Positions 46,397-57,409 of a DNA stretch of 64,000 nt are shown in pieces. The position numbers and the translations under genes are program-made. Numbering within the stretch: the stretch's first letter is position 1; every line of letters begins with the position of its first letter. A model generated the notes under the pieces. That model was not told the DNA's origin. It saw only the letters and a list, made by a program, of their open reading frames with translations, and ran no database searches. The stretch spans positions 18,724,001 through 18,788,000 of the forward strand of contig CAMGYJ010000011.1 in NCBI GenBank assembly GCA_946122785.1, written 5' to 3'. Source of the stretch: Linum tenue. Lineage: Eukaryota > Streptophyta > Magnoliopsida > Malpighiales > Linaceae.

Positions 46397-46570
46397 GCAA
46401 GACAATAGACTTGTGACGTGATTTTACAAACATGTGGTTTGCTCTACGTTACTTGTGGCATACAATAATAAACTTCTGGTGTGCGTTATTGGATATGTGG
46501 TGGCCTTTACAAACTTATGGCGTGTGTACCTCAACTTGTGGTCTGCTTTGTGCAATCGTGCTGAAAAATA
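46397..46570. repeat. Low-copy repeat, left copy, part 3
   Basis: It resumes the repeat after the chromovirus-like insertion and matches about 48310-48485, including gcaagacaatagacttgtg and acttatggcgtgtgtacc. It consists mostly of 'acttgtggcgtgc'-like words. Confidence 0.8.
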
Positions 46571-46639
46571 ATTCCTTCATCGAAGTTTCTCTCCGATAAC
46601 TCCAATTTTGTTGTCAAAGCAATGCAATTACACTATACA

Positions 46640-47283
46640 TTCGCCAACCTTGATGAGACATGCTCCTGGGACAGGAAAATTTCTCATTAACTCGATTGCC
46701 ATTACAATCGGTCGATTAGGACACTTCCCTGCCTCTGGAGCACTCCCCATCAACAGATGAAGATAGGAGACCACCTCGCTACTTGAGAAACTAGCGAACC
46801 AGCCAAATAAGGAAGGAGAGAAGGACCAGGAATAGAGGGCAGTTGGTAGATCGATTCGCCAACCTTGATGAGACATGCTCCAGGGACGATAAAAATTTTC
46901 ATTAACTCGATTGCCATAACAATCGGTCGATTAGGACACTTTCCTGCCTCTGGAGCACTCCCCATCAACAGATGAAGATAGGAGACCACCTCACTACTTG
47001 AGAAACTAGCGGACCAGCCAAATAAGGAAGGAGAGAAGGACCAGGAATATAGGGCAGTTGGTATATCGATTCGCCAACCTTGATGAGACATGCTCTAGAG
47101 TCAGGAAAATTTATCATTAACTCGATTGCTATAACAATCGGTCGATAGGACACTTTCCCGCCTTTGGAGCACTCCTCATCAACAGACAAAGAAAGGAGAC
47201 CACTTTACTACTTGAGAAACTAGCGGACCAGCCAAATAAGGAAGGAGAGAAGGCCCATGAATAGAGTGCAGTTGGTAGATCGA
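46640..47283. repeat. Three tandem copies of a 215-bp unit
   Basis: Units run 46640-46854, 46855-47069 and 47070-47283, each opening ttcgccaaccttgatgagac and closing agttggta.atcga. Copies 1 and 2 are closest; copy 3 is more diverged. Minus-strand open frames across the array are incidental because 215 is not a multiple of three. Confidence 0.93.
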
Positions 47284-47944
47284 TTGTGATCTCCTGGGTG
47301 AAGAAGCTCTGGATATTTATAGGGCTTCTTCATATCACCATAGAATCCGGCAAGCTAGTGACAAATGAAAGAGAGTGAAAGGATAAGATTTCCACAGGGT
47401 TGTCGAATGGGTAATGGCGTTCAAAAGGATAGGGTCCCAAGAGGGATAGGAACTCTCACTGACCTTCTGTGGGTAGCTTTTTAGGGTTCCAAGAGGGATA
47501 GGACCTCTCACTGACCTTCCGTTGGTAGCTTTCCCATGCTTTTCTGGAAGAAAGAGCTCTGCAAGCCAATGAGAAATGAAAGAGAGTGAGAGGATGCGAT
47601 TTCGACAAGATTGCCGAATGGGTAACGGCTGTGAAAAGGATATAAACAGAAAAATGAATAAGAGAGGGTCGGATGGTTGGTTTGCAGATGAGAGTTGCTT
47701 ATCTATAAAACTAGGACAATCGATAGACTTGAAAGCTCAGCCACTGATTCGACTCATAATAATTTACTTGCACTACAATAGATAGACTTTTGGTATGCTT
47801 TTTGAGATATTTGGTATGCTTTAGGAGACTTGTGATGTGCTTTTACGTAACTTGTGGTGTGGTTAAGAGACTTGTGATGTGCTTTTACGTAACTTGTGGT
47901 ATGGTTGGATTATTCTGCTTTCTCTACCTTCCCAACGAATGATC
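47284..47944. other. Noncoding DNA with small duplications
   Basis: A unit of about 53 bp (caagagggataggaactctcactgacc-like) occurs twice at about 47436-47535. A second pair (aatgaaagagagtga.agga) lies near 47366 and 47574. From 47765 there are short 'acttgtgatgtgcttttacgtaa' repeats. No gene was found. Confidence 0.6.
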
Positions 47945-48490
47945 CGTTCGCGACCGAGTGAAAATGAAATATTGCTTACAATTTCCATAAAATTTGATCC
48001 CTAATTAATAGGTTCATAATATCCGAAAACCAATTCACATTTATTAAGATTTAAACCCTAGTTGGAATGGTCCAGTACCTGGCCCATTAACCCCGCATGC
48101 ATTAAGCCCACGAGAGCCGTAATTGGATCCGAGATCATATTGCAATATTCTAAACCCAATAGGGTAGTTTATTTCACAAACACAAGTTAAGATAACTATG
48201 CAGCCACAATTCGATTGAAATTCTCTCTTGGTCATCTTCTTCCTCCGGCCAAAACGCTCCTAGAACGGAATACACCTACCTGGAACATGAACGGAAAACT
48301 TAATAAACAATGGAGCAAGACAATAGACTTGTGGCGTGCTTTTATAAACATGTGGTTTGCTCTATGTTACTTGTGGCATACAATAATAAACTTGTGGTGT
48401 AAGTTATTGTTCATGACTCATGTGATGTGCTTTAACGAACTTATGGCGTGTGTACCGCAACTTGTGGTCAGCTTTGTGCAATCGTGTAAT
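47945..48490. repeat. Low-copy repeat, right (uninterrupted) copy
   Basis: This matches, in order, 35520-35852, 41868-41907 and 46397-46570. At about 48270-48275 it reads straight through gaatacacctacctgg where the left copy has the LTR element at 35853. Near 48300-48313 it reads through where the left copy has the element at 41913. It therefore serves as an empty site for both. Confidence 0.85.
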
Positions 48491-49040
48491 AGACAGAGGC
48501 GGCCGGTGTACCATGCCTCTCGGTTTGGGCCAAGTGCTCTAGTCAGGGATGGCGAATGATTGATTGAATGGAGGGACGAAAGAAGAATACTTTGTGCATT
48601 GTAATTGCTCAGATCAAATTCAACGGAGAACGAGGGTTGTGATTACAAAGTTCTGGACAGGCATTGGAATCGATTGAAGTGGAATCGTTTGTCGAAATGG
48701 AGGAGGCGGGGGGGGGGGGGGGGAGAGAACGCGGGACGGAGGAAGGGATGGCGTTACGAGAGGAGGAGAAAAGGGTTGGGTGGTTTGCAAATGAGGGTTG
48801 GGTCGTCTAGCCAGAACATAACTTTGATTCGTACATCCTGGCCAGCCATCCGAAGGAAGTGGATCACAATGTAACGTTTTTGGGTTGTGGGGGACTGTTA
48901 CAGTAATTGTATTTATAAATCCACAAAATCAGAGCCCGCAAATTATCTCGGCCGTTGAGATGGATCGCACGACAAAGAGGCCTGGTGTACGACATACCGC
49001 CAGTTTTGCCTGGTGTACAATAGAATGGTCATATATATAT
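48491..49040. other. Unassigned DNA with a G homopolymer
   Basis: Purine-rich sequence with a run of about 16 G at 48708-48723 (length likely unstable in sequencing). Open frames across it have low-complexity translations. No gene is supported. Confidence 0.4.
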
Positions 49041-49445
49041 GTGTGGCTACTTCGGCGCACTCACTTTTTTGGGTGCACTGAGTGCACCCAACTTTAAAAG
49101 TGTCCATAATACATCAAATTTTGAATTTTAATTAGTACTCTCAATCTAATTTGATGATATGACATAGAATCATAATAAATCAATCTATTACTCTAACCCC
49201 TTAACCTTCAATTTTGAATCCCCACCCAAAATACCAAATTGTAAACCTAAACCCTAACCCTAAATCCTAAATCCTTCGAATTAACGTAAATTTGAATGAT
49301 TTTGTTTCAAATTCATGTGCTTCTTGTTCATAATATCATAAGCAACAATTGATACCGTTTTGACATGAAACGCATGCTCAGATTGACAATTATGAGGCGG
49401 GTGCATTAAGTGCACCCAAAAAAGTGGGTGCACCGAATACGTCAC
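49041..49445. mobile_element. MITE with gtgcac-rich inverted ends, complete copy
   Basis: The left end (gtggctacttcggcgcactcac, gtgcactgagtgcaccc) is the inverse of the right end (gtgcattaagtgcaccc, gtgggtgcaccgaatacgtcac). TA runs flank the element. The interior includes telomere-like ccctaaaccc variants at about 49243-49275. A second copy of the same element follows directly. Confidence 0.8.
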
Positions 49446-49457
49446 TATATATATATA

Positions 49458-49803
49458 GGTGACTACTTTCGCGCACTCACTTTTTTGAGTGCACTCAGTG
49501 CACCCAACTTTAAAAGTGTCCATAATACATCAAATTTTGAACTTTAATTAGTACTCTCAATCTAATGTGATGATATAACCTAGAATCATAACAAATCAAT
49601 CTATTACCGTAACTCCTTAACCTTCAATTTTGAATCCCAACCCAAAATCCCAAACTGTAAACCTAAATCCTAAATCCTTCAAATTAAAGTAAATTTTGAA
49701 TGATTTTTTTCAAATTCATGTGCTTCTTGTTCATAATATCATAAGCAACAATTGATACTGTTTTGACATGAATCGCATGCTCAGAATGACAATTATGAGG
49801 CGG
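49458..49803. mobile_element. MITE, second copy, right end lost
   Basis: It is about 90% similar to 49043-49403, in the same orientation, starting gtgactactttcgcgcactcac. It stops at gaggcgggtgcc, where unrelated ggtacc-rich sequence begins, so the right inverted end is missing. Confidence 0.78.
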
Positions 49804-50690
49804 GTGCCCAGGGCAAAACCCGGGTACGGGTACCTTGGCCGATCTTCACCGTTCGTTTTCAATCTCCACGGCTCACGTTTGTTAAACCTAGCTGCGCCAC
49901 TAAATAACTAAACAAATTACAAAAAGCCTCCTCCGCGTTAAGTTAGTTTTCATCCTAGTCCAACTAACTGCCCCGTTTAAATTAAATGGATTAAGACCCA
50001 AACCCAATTGGGTAGACCCACTGCCGCCCAAACCAATTTCCAGTCTCCCTAACCAATTACACGATCCCTCTCTCGTCTTGGAGGGACGCCCCTTCACAGT
50101 TCCAAGAGAAGCCCCCCATCCACATTCGAAGTAGATTGAATTTCCCAAAAATAATTTGTCTTGTTTCTTCTTCGCCATTGTATTTCCCCTCGCCTATCTC
50201 TTTCTAACACGATTACGGCGACCATGTCTATTATTGTGTTCATCGAACTTTTCATTTGGAAAAGAACCCTTGAAAGAGGTTTGCTAACCCTAGGGTTCAT
50301 GTCACTAGTGCTTTGTCATCTTGTCTTAGCGTTATTGTGATTATATCTCTCGGTGAAATTAAGGTTTCCTGATATGCAGTGTTCGTCTCGCCCAGAGGAT
50401 TGAGGAAGGAGATGAAGAAGACCTAATTTGATTCGAATCAGATGGAGAGGTCTCCTTAATTTGTGTTTATGTATTAACGCTGCGTTTAGGACTAATTCTA
50501 GTTGGACTGGGTCTGATCATTGATTTTTGCAGGCTTTTAAATAACATTCAAACGTGGGCTTGTACATGACCCATGAAATATTCAAAATTGGGCCTGGAAC
50601 GTGCGAGCCCATTAGTTTTCTCCTGCGGTATCAGCGCCAACCCTAGTTTAACTAGATTTAGTTACCCTAGTTTAACCTACACGAGTTAAC
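49804..50690. other. Unassigned DNA upstream of the 50871 ORF
   Basis: There is no recognised domain on either strand. A possible diverged tRNA-Met primer site (cggtatcagcgcc at about 50627-50640) lies 230 bp before the ORF at 50871. Confidence 0.35.
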
Positions 50691-50870
50691 ATCATCATTG
50701 CTACATATCTTCCCATATCTTCTAACTCTTGACATTCCAGACTCAACCGTCTCCATCACACGTCTCCACACTCAACCCCCACTTTTTCTTACACCTACAA
50801 TCTCTCTTTCCCTACAATTTTTTTTTCCTCCATATCTTCACCTTCCCTTGTTCCTTCTTCCTCCGACTCC

Positions 50871-51722
50871 ATGGCAAACATGGGCATTCTAACTCTATCA
50901 AACGACGACTGCCGAACCACCACAAGTCTCGCGGACTATCTTTCATTCACGAGCAAGACGACTATTGTGGCCGAGTACGAGTTCATCAACATGAGTCCTT
51001 TCCCTCAAGAAGTTAAGAAGTTAATTAAAAATCTTGGCTGGGAAAAGTTCTTCGATCTCCGGAGTCGAGGAAGCACCAGTTACTGCCCGCATGTGGTGAG
51101 GAAGTTCTACCACAATTTAGAGCTGTCTGGTCCCTCCGATTCTCATCTCGTGTCGGTCTTCCTGGGTCATAGAGTCTGCTTCCAGCCTCATCAGTTTGCT
51201 GAGATCCTCGATCTCCCCGCCGCAGGACACCACATTGATAGCAGAAGCGATCTTCGGCGGCTGTACGATTTTGATTTTGAAGTTGAACTGGGGAAACTGA
51301 CGAATGGGAAGATCCAGGCTTCTTACCTCCCAGATCCTCTTCGATTCCTCCATTGGATGATCGTCAACTGCTTCATGCCAAGGTACAGAGGTCATTCAAT
51401 AATTCGTACACTTGACCTGTTTATCCTTGTGCAAGCTCAAAGAGGTGTTCCTCTTAACCTCGCATCTCTCATGTGCGTGAACATGGTTGAGGCGGCTCCT
51501 AGAGGGGAAAACTGGTACACTGCCTTTCCATATGCCACCTTCTTGACCACCTTTCTTGGAAGGGTTGGGATGGATATGGGGGTTTATGCTAGGGAGGACC
51601 ATTCCGCCTATTTGCCAGTCTACCGTATCGTCGAAGTGACCAATACTTTTCATGAACTTCGGCATACGGAGCATGAAGAGACCCCTGAGGCATCCTCAAG
51701 CAAACGTCCTCGGCTTACATGA
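50871..51722 (+). CDS. Plant-transposon-protein-like ORF, intact, function unknown
   Basis: An open frame of 283 codons starts at an ATG in good context (ccATGG) after a CT-rich leader (50700-50868). Recognisable blocks are LIKNLGWEKFF, YCPHVVRKFYHNLE, VFLGHRVCFQPHQFAEILDLPAAG, FMPRYRGHSIIRTLDLFILVQAQRG and LGRVGMDMGVYAREDH. The order matches the pseudogene at 30894-31709, and the N-terminal half matches ORF3 of the copia element. These resemble the 'putative plant transposon protein' / Athila ORF1 superfamily common in plant genomes. The C terminus SSSKRPRLT is basic and could act as a nuclear localisation signal (inference). No protease, polymerase or zinc finger is present. Biochemical role unknown. 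Confidence 0.7.
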   Translation: MANMGILTLSNDDCRTTTSLADYLSFTSKTTIVAEYEFINMSPFPQEVKKLIKNLGWEKFFDLRSRGSTSYCPHVVRKFYHNLELSGPSDSHLVSVFLGHRVCFQPHQFAEILDLPAAGHHIDSRSDLRRLYDFDFEVELGKLTNGKIQASYLPDPLRFLHWMIVNCFMPRYRGHSIIRTLDLFILVQAQRGVPLNLASLMCVNMVEAAPRGENWYTAFPYATFLTTFLGRVGMDMGVYAREDHSAYLPVYRIVEVTNTFHELRHTEHEETPEASSSKRPRLT

Positions 51723-53150
51723 GAGTCGATTGATGCAGGGCGGGGTGGAGCAGTGCAGGGCGGGATGGAGCAGTGAAGGGGCCAGCATTGGATGTGTTTT
51801 GTTAAGGCTTCGTTGTTTTTTTTTTCCAGTCTTTTTCTCCAGCACTCAAAACTGTCAGGTACTGAGGGGAGCCAGTACATCATCTGACTAGGAAAGTCTC
51901 CCATTTTTTTAATTATCCAGACAAATATTTTTCTATGCATGCAGTATTTTGTGAATTTGCCATGGCTAATTTCCCTAAGACAGGTGACGAGATGCAGTAA
52001 TGGTCATTCCTAAGCAAGGAGGTGCAATTGCATCCTACACTTGCTATGATGTGAGAAGCTATTGCAAGGGTGCAAATTTGGTTGCAATTGAAATTGGCCC
52101 ACGAGTGGGGACTATTGATGAAATTGCAATGTTTTGTCAAAATTATAGAAGTGGAAGTAGGGACTACCTATGAAATTGCAAATGAATTTCATTGGGGGAG
52201 ATTTTAATCCGCTTTTGTTCTAAGCAGTTCCAATTAGGTTGATTATAATGATTTTTTATCTATGGTGATTTTTTCCCCCTTTTTCATCAAGACTCATGCT
52301 TCTTTTATCCCCCTGTCGATCTATCATGCTTCGTTTATAGTAAAATATCCTTTTAATTATACACAATAAAGAATCCATTAATTATGTATGCCTTTTTATT
52401 GTATTTATTACTACAATGAATTCTCTGACTAAAAGGGGAGTGAAAACATCGTTGGTGGAAATTCAAGGAATGGAATGATAAGGGCTGTGCATAAATTCAA
52501 TTTCTGTAAATAATTAATTTTATTATTATTAGTTAGTAACGTCATTAGTTTTAGTTAGTGGGTTAGTGGCTCCTACTTTGTAGCTTCAATCTGTTCAAGA
52601 GTTGGTACTTAAGCCACTCTCCTCATCAATGTAAATCACTACTTCCAATCAGTTTTACCTTTTGGGTTACCTATACATGAATGCAAATTTAATTATACGA
52701 TTGGGAGCCAATCAGTTTAACTATACATGATCCCAATTAAACCTCTCTACAAGATACAATGGCTTGAAGCCTTGAACAGACGCAACCTCACTCACAAGTT
52801 GGAAGGTGGAATTTTGGTGAAGTCCCTTTGCCATTTCCACGAAAAAACAAACCAAACCAAACCAAATATAGAAAGCATTCACAATACCAAAAACCAAATA
52901 TACAAAGCATTCACCAAACCTAAAACCAAACCAAAAACCAAATATTAAAACCATTCACCAAACCAAACCAAAAACCAAATATTAAAACCATTCACCAAAC
53001 CAAACCAAAAACCAAATATAAAAAGCATTCACCAAACCAAAAACCAAATATAAAAGCCAAAAATAATAAGCATTCACCGAAACAAATTAAAAACGGTTGT
53101 CCATCATCCTGAGAAAAAAAAACATAACTGTTGTCCTTCATCAAAACCAA
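51723..53150. other. Noncoding stretch between the mobile ORF and the Ulp1-like gene
   Basis: A 21-bp unit (gcagggcgggatggagcagtg-like) is duplicated at 51735-51776. A 3'-flank segment at 51847-51902 is shared with two other loci in the window. From 52440 the sequence is AT-rich with a ttagttagtgggttagtgg segment resembling LTR material. A minisatellite occupies 52838-53090. No gene was found. Confidence 0.5.
52838..53090. repeat. A/C-rich minisatellite
   Basis: Irregular units of about 35-45 bp combine gcattcaccaaacc with aaaaccaaatat, repeated about six times with length variation. On the minus strand it gives low-complexity W/F/G-rich frames that are not genes. It lies just past the 3' end of the Ulp1-like gene. 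Confidence 0.85.
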
Positions 53151-53154
53151 AAAC

Positions 53155-55037
53155 TTAGAACTCAAAATCAGGTTGTTTTGGGCTCGTTGACCGGGTTTCC
53201 TTGTGCTCTTCTCTTTCCTTTTTCCTCTTTTCATGGGTTGTCTTGTACTCTTCCACTGCAGCTTCAACTTGAGGTGCAACTCTTCTTGCTTCCGTGAGCA
53301 CCATATGCCTTATGTAGTTCATGGGCTCTCGAACAAGGTACAAAGCGATCTGCATCCTCCTCACTTGAGTGCATGGCTATCAACATCAACAAACATGGTG
53401 CTTACCGCATGATTCAAAAATAACAATCAATTGTGGTTTTCTAATATGGGAATTAGAATTGTCGTTACCCAAATATAAGAGGAGTCCCAGCTTGCGCCAT
53501 ACATCCACATGCATACCCAGACTCCACTGTCAGACCTACATAAAATAAAAGCATTGCGTGATAAGAACCAAGTTGATAAGTCGTCGTTTAATATCACAAA
53601 AAAATGGGCATACTTACCGATGAAGTTGTTGTTGCACAATTGAAGGAGTTGGGTACGAAAACTCCGCAATCCTTGGTGGCGACAATCCCGGACCTTGTTC
53701 ACGATAGAGAATCTTCCACAAGGCTTGCATAAAGCACATCTGTACAAATTAAGAAACGTTTGTACTTAGAAAGAGTTATTTACATTTTGTTGCGTTATAA
53801 CGGCACAATGTCACATATTTACCATTGTTTGAACAGATTGTAGTCGAAAGGAATTGCGGTCTTCATTTGGTTGTGGATCCAAGATATGGACTTCTTCCTT
53901 GTCCAACTTAATGACAGCCAAGTACCAATGGCCATTATCTCTCATCGGAACACACACCTACATATGCGGAAATTGTCAACACGTATTAAAAAAATAAACT
54001 GCAAACCATGTAATACTTATTAAGACGAACAGTTTACCTTGTTCACCATATTGGTTCGACTAAGGAATTTTGATTGGTATAGGTCTAATGCCATCTTGGG
54101 TGTTATTCCACATGAAATCACTAGTTCCTGCCCATGTGGTAGTTGCACAATTGAAATTTTGTCAACACAATATGATTCACGTTAAAAAAACATGTGTTGT
54201 AATTTTTGGGGGGAGAGGAAATTGTCATTAAGTATAATCGGAACACAACCTGTAGTTCAGCAGGCAGATAGCACACTCCTTTTCCGTCCTTGGAATTTGT
54301 CCACAACTCTTCTAGAGTCAAGTGGCAGGCCATCGCTGTTATAACCTAATATAACATGGACAAAAAACACTTCATGATACTATCGAGTTGTTATAAAATA
54401 ATTCTATGTAGAAAAGCATTGATAGTGGACATGTAAAAAAAAAATTTGGAGTTCCGTTGATTACATCAGCATCTACGAATGAGCGAGGGCTTAAGGACCA
54501 CAGTGACTTCCTCGTACAAGAGTTGTTGGAGGTTTTGACCAATACTTCGTCAAGTGGCAGATGGGCTAAAAATATGTAGTGAGCAAGCTGGATTTGCTCA
54601 TCATCGTATTCCATAGCGGTAGGTAGCTTAAACTTCAAAACAACCTGGAATAGGTGCCACAAAAAACACGAGTTGAAATGCATTCGTCATGACGGAATAA
54701 CGGCAAAGAACACTTCAATGGCAAACATGACACCTTTATTACCTTGTCAACAGAAGGTAGACAAATACTTTTTCCATTTGGCTTCTTTGGTGTGACCTCA
54801 GAGTCAGATTCATCGTCCGAAATAAAAACGATGACTGAAGCAGGAGTGGGTGGAGTGCTTACACCTTTGCCTTTGGGTATCCTTGGTTTCTTTGTTGGAG
54901 TCACAAATTCGGCTGTCTCCTACAATGACAGTGAACCTGCGATTAATAAATTAAGTAGAATGAATTTCAATGGTAAAAAGAGCTATTATACATACCACGA
55001 GCTTGGACGAAGAGCGAGTAAGTCTCCTATTTTCCAT
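53155..55037 (-). CDS. Ulp1-like (C48 family) protease-like protein, nine exons
   Basis: A minus-strand model with nine exons joins in one open frame of about 376 residues: 55037-54996, 54919-54743, 54644-54465, 54345-54250, 54127-54038, 53957-53823, 53739-53618, 53535-53469 and 53376-53155. Every intron is GT-AG. The N terminus is basic and serine-rich with an acidic SDDESDSE patch. LWSLSPRSFVDADVI resembles the Ulp1 N-terminal motif. GHWYLAVIKL supplies the catalytic His and VHILDPQP the Asp. In the segment where DCG normally carries the nucleophilic Cys, the sequence is DSGVWVCMWM, so the protein is probably catalytically altered. The C terminus is a charged helix (EKRKKEREEHKE). Ulp1-like ORFs are often carried by MULEs, and a FAR1/MULE gene lies divergently next door. 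Confidence 0.75.
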
Positions 55038-55600
55038 GTTGTGCCTGTAATCTAAGCTTTACTCTGTACTCAAAATCGCGGCAAAGAAGGATATGGAACC
55101 ATTGCTCTACCGATGAAGGTTAATTATATATACAAGGTTAGGATAAATTGTGGCGCCATATTTTTCCCGCGGAAAAATAGTTAGGGTTTAGTCTAAGGTA
55201 CATGAACTTGGGATAAACATGGGTAGTTATTAAACCTAAAAGTAAAAAGATACTTTCTTCGATTGAATAGAGAATTGAGTGGTATTAGTAAATATTCGCT
55301 CATATTAATATTTGATCCTTCCCATACACGTAGTAGACACCTAGAGTCAGCTGGCGTTTGGCTTTACTACGAAAGGTTTTTCATTTTAAATATTTTCGTT
55401 ATTTGTGAAAATGGTAAAGAAATCACTAAGATAAAGAACAGAAAGTGCAACTCGTTCCTACCAAAAATAAAAGATATCACAAATCGTGTTATTAATGGGG
55501 ATAATTATTAAGTGGCCCGTTGAATCATTAATTCGGCCATCATTCCCAGTAGGGTTGTGTAATCTACGTCCTTGGTTCCCCAAACTTTCCAGCCGTGACA
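55038..55600. promoter_or_regulatory. Shared divergent promoter region with E2F-like site
   Basis: This 563-bp spacer separates the start codons of the minus-strand Ulp1-like gene and the plus-strand FAR1-related gene. At 55161-55177 the near-palindrome tttttcccgcggaaaaa contains TTTCCCGC, a match to the E2F consensus TTTSSCGC. No other strong motif was recognised. Regulation by E2F is inference. Confidence 0.45.
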
Positions 55601-57409
55601 ATGACGTCGGAGGCAGACTCACCATTGACGTCGGAGGGAGTCCTAGTATTGACGTCGGAGGGAGTCCAAGAAAACGCTGGTGCCGGAACAAGTCACACCA
55701 CCCAGGAAGATAATGTCGCCGATCTCTTATTGCTACAGCCTGAAGATATTAAAAAAATGAAGTTCGATGATACAGAAGAAGCCTATGATTTCTACATGGA
55801 CTACGGGTTAGTCAAAGGCTTCGACATCAGAAAATCAGACATTGGTCGTGATAAGAACAAAGTTATGATATGGCGTGACTATGTATGCTCTGGCGAGGGA
55901 AAGAGGCGCATGAAGAGCACAGAACGAAAGAGAGAAGCAAGAGGGGAGACCAGATTTAACTGCAGAGCCAAGATGCGTGTTAAACAACACAATGTCGATG
56001 GGAAGTGGTACGTGCACCAGTTTGATGATGTACACACACATGAAACGATCCCGAGAGAATATAGACACTACATGAAAGGGAAACGTCGTATGAGTGATGC
56101 AGTCAAAGCAGCGATAAATTTTAGAAGAGCTGCAGGTATGAAAACTTCTCAAATTGTGAATCTGGCCGTATCAGAAGCAGGAGGCTACGACAATTTGGGG
56201 TACACGAGGAAGGATGCATATAATTATGTGGACAAAGAGAGGAAAGAACAAATCAGTGAAGGTGATGCCGCAACAGCCCTAGCCTACCTGCAAGCTAAAT
56301 GCACCGCGGACGAGCATTTCGTTATTGAACTAAAGAAGGATGACGACGACCGGCTTATTAACATTTTCTGGGCCGATAGTATTTCTGTTGCTGATTATGC
56401 ATGCTTTGGTGAATTACTGTCATTCGATGCTACTTACAAAAGGAACATTTACCAGATGCCTCTCGTGATTTTTTCAGGTACTTTTCCTTCACACATAGAA
56501 TTATCCCGAGCATGCTAAAATAACCCTAGAAGTTTGCATAATCTAACTTTGTTTGAACTTTTTAAGGTGTCAACCACCATTCGCAAACTTGCGTATTTGC
56601 ATGTGCTTTCTTGGCTAACGAGAGAGAGGACAATTATATTTGGGTGTTGGGAGCTTTGAAGAGAAGGCTAGGCGGTGTAGATCCCAAGACTGTTATTACA
56701 GATGGGGATAGAGCAATGCGTAATGCTATTCAGAAAGTATTTCCCGATGCAACACATCGTCTATGTTCCTGGCATATAGACAAGACTATAACCAGAAATG
56801 TGAAGAATCATCCAACTTTTTTGCCCCGATGGAAGCATTTTGTGTCAGCTGACTGGGAACCTTCAGAATTCGAAGAAAAGTGGAAAACAGTGGTTGAAGA
56901 ATGCTCCCTTCAGCACAACAATTGGGTCTCCAATTTATTTGACCAAAGACATGAATGGGGGTATGCATATTTGCGTTCGAAGTTCTTCGCAGGCTTGAGT
57001 ACAACATCAAGATGTGAAGGACTGAACTCTCAACTTGCCAACTATATCGAGAAGGATAAAAATCTCCTTGAGTTCTTTATTCACTTTGATCGTTGGACTA
57101 GGGATATGAGGGAGAATGAGCGTCATGCTGATTTTGAATCCATTCATCGAGAACGAACCATCACAAGCAATGTCTTAGTCTCACTTCAGAAGAGTGGAGC
57201 GGCGTTTTTCACAAAGAACGCATTCTTCTTATTCAGAGACGAGGTTGAAAAGTCGGCATGTTGCATAAGGTTGGAGACAGAGCGATCGGAAATTGAGCAT
57301 GTGTACAAGGTCAAGGTGTCTGGCATGGCTAAGGTATTTCAAGTCACGTACGCAGTTGAACCCTTTGCAATGGAATGTAGTTGTAATCACTACAATTATA
57401 TGGGAATAC
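55601..57409 (+). pseudogene. FAR1-related / MULE transposase-like gene, 5' part (split by retrotransposon)
   Basis: The likely start is ATG 55601, followed by three repeats of an LTSEGV-like peptide. Exon 1 ends at 56477 and a GT-AG intron spans 56478-56566. Exon 2 runs to the insertion at 57410. The FAR1 DNA-binding domain (about residues 50-150) has the zinc ligands C (YVCSGEG), C (FNCRAKM) and H-x-H (DVHTHE). The MULE transposase domain keeps LLSFDATYKRN (Asp), VITDGDRAMRNA (Asp) and TTSRCEGLNSQ (Glu), so all three DDE residues are present. The SWIM zinc finger begins at CSC and is cut before its CxH half. Such proteins are DNA-binding regulators or transposases. Whether this is a domesticated FRS gene or a MULE ORF is open. 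Confidence 0.88.

Noticed and set aside
46628..47189. Minus-strand open frames of 74-113 codons repeating a similar peptide
   Set aside because: They lie in a 215-bp tandem repeat. The unit is not a multiple of three, so the frame is not maintained and the similarity is only that of the DNA repeat.
50094..50300. Minus-strand frames upstream of the 50871 ORF
   Set aside because: Short, overlapping in different frames and without motifs or splice signals supporting a gene.
52440..52640. Possible LTR remnant (ttagttagtgggttagtgg, then a poly(A)-like stretch)
   Set aside because: No termini, primer site or partner LTR could be located.
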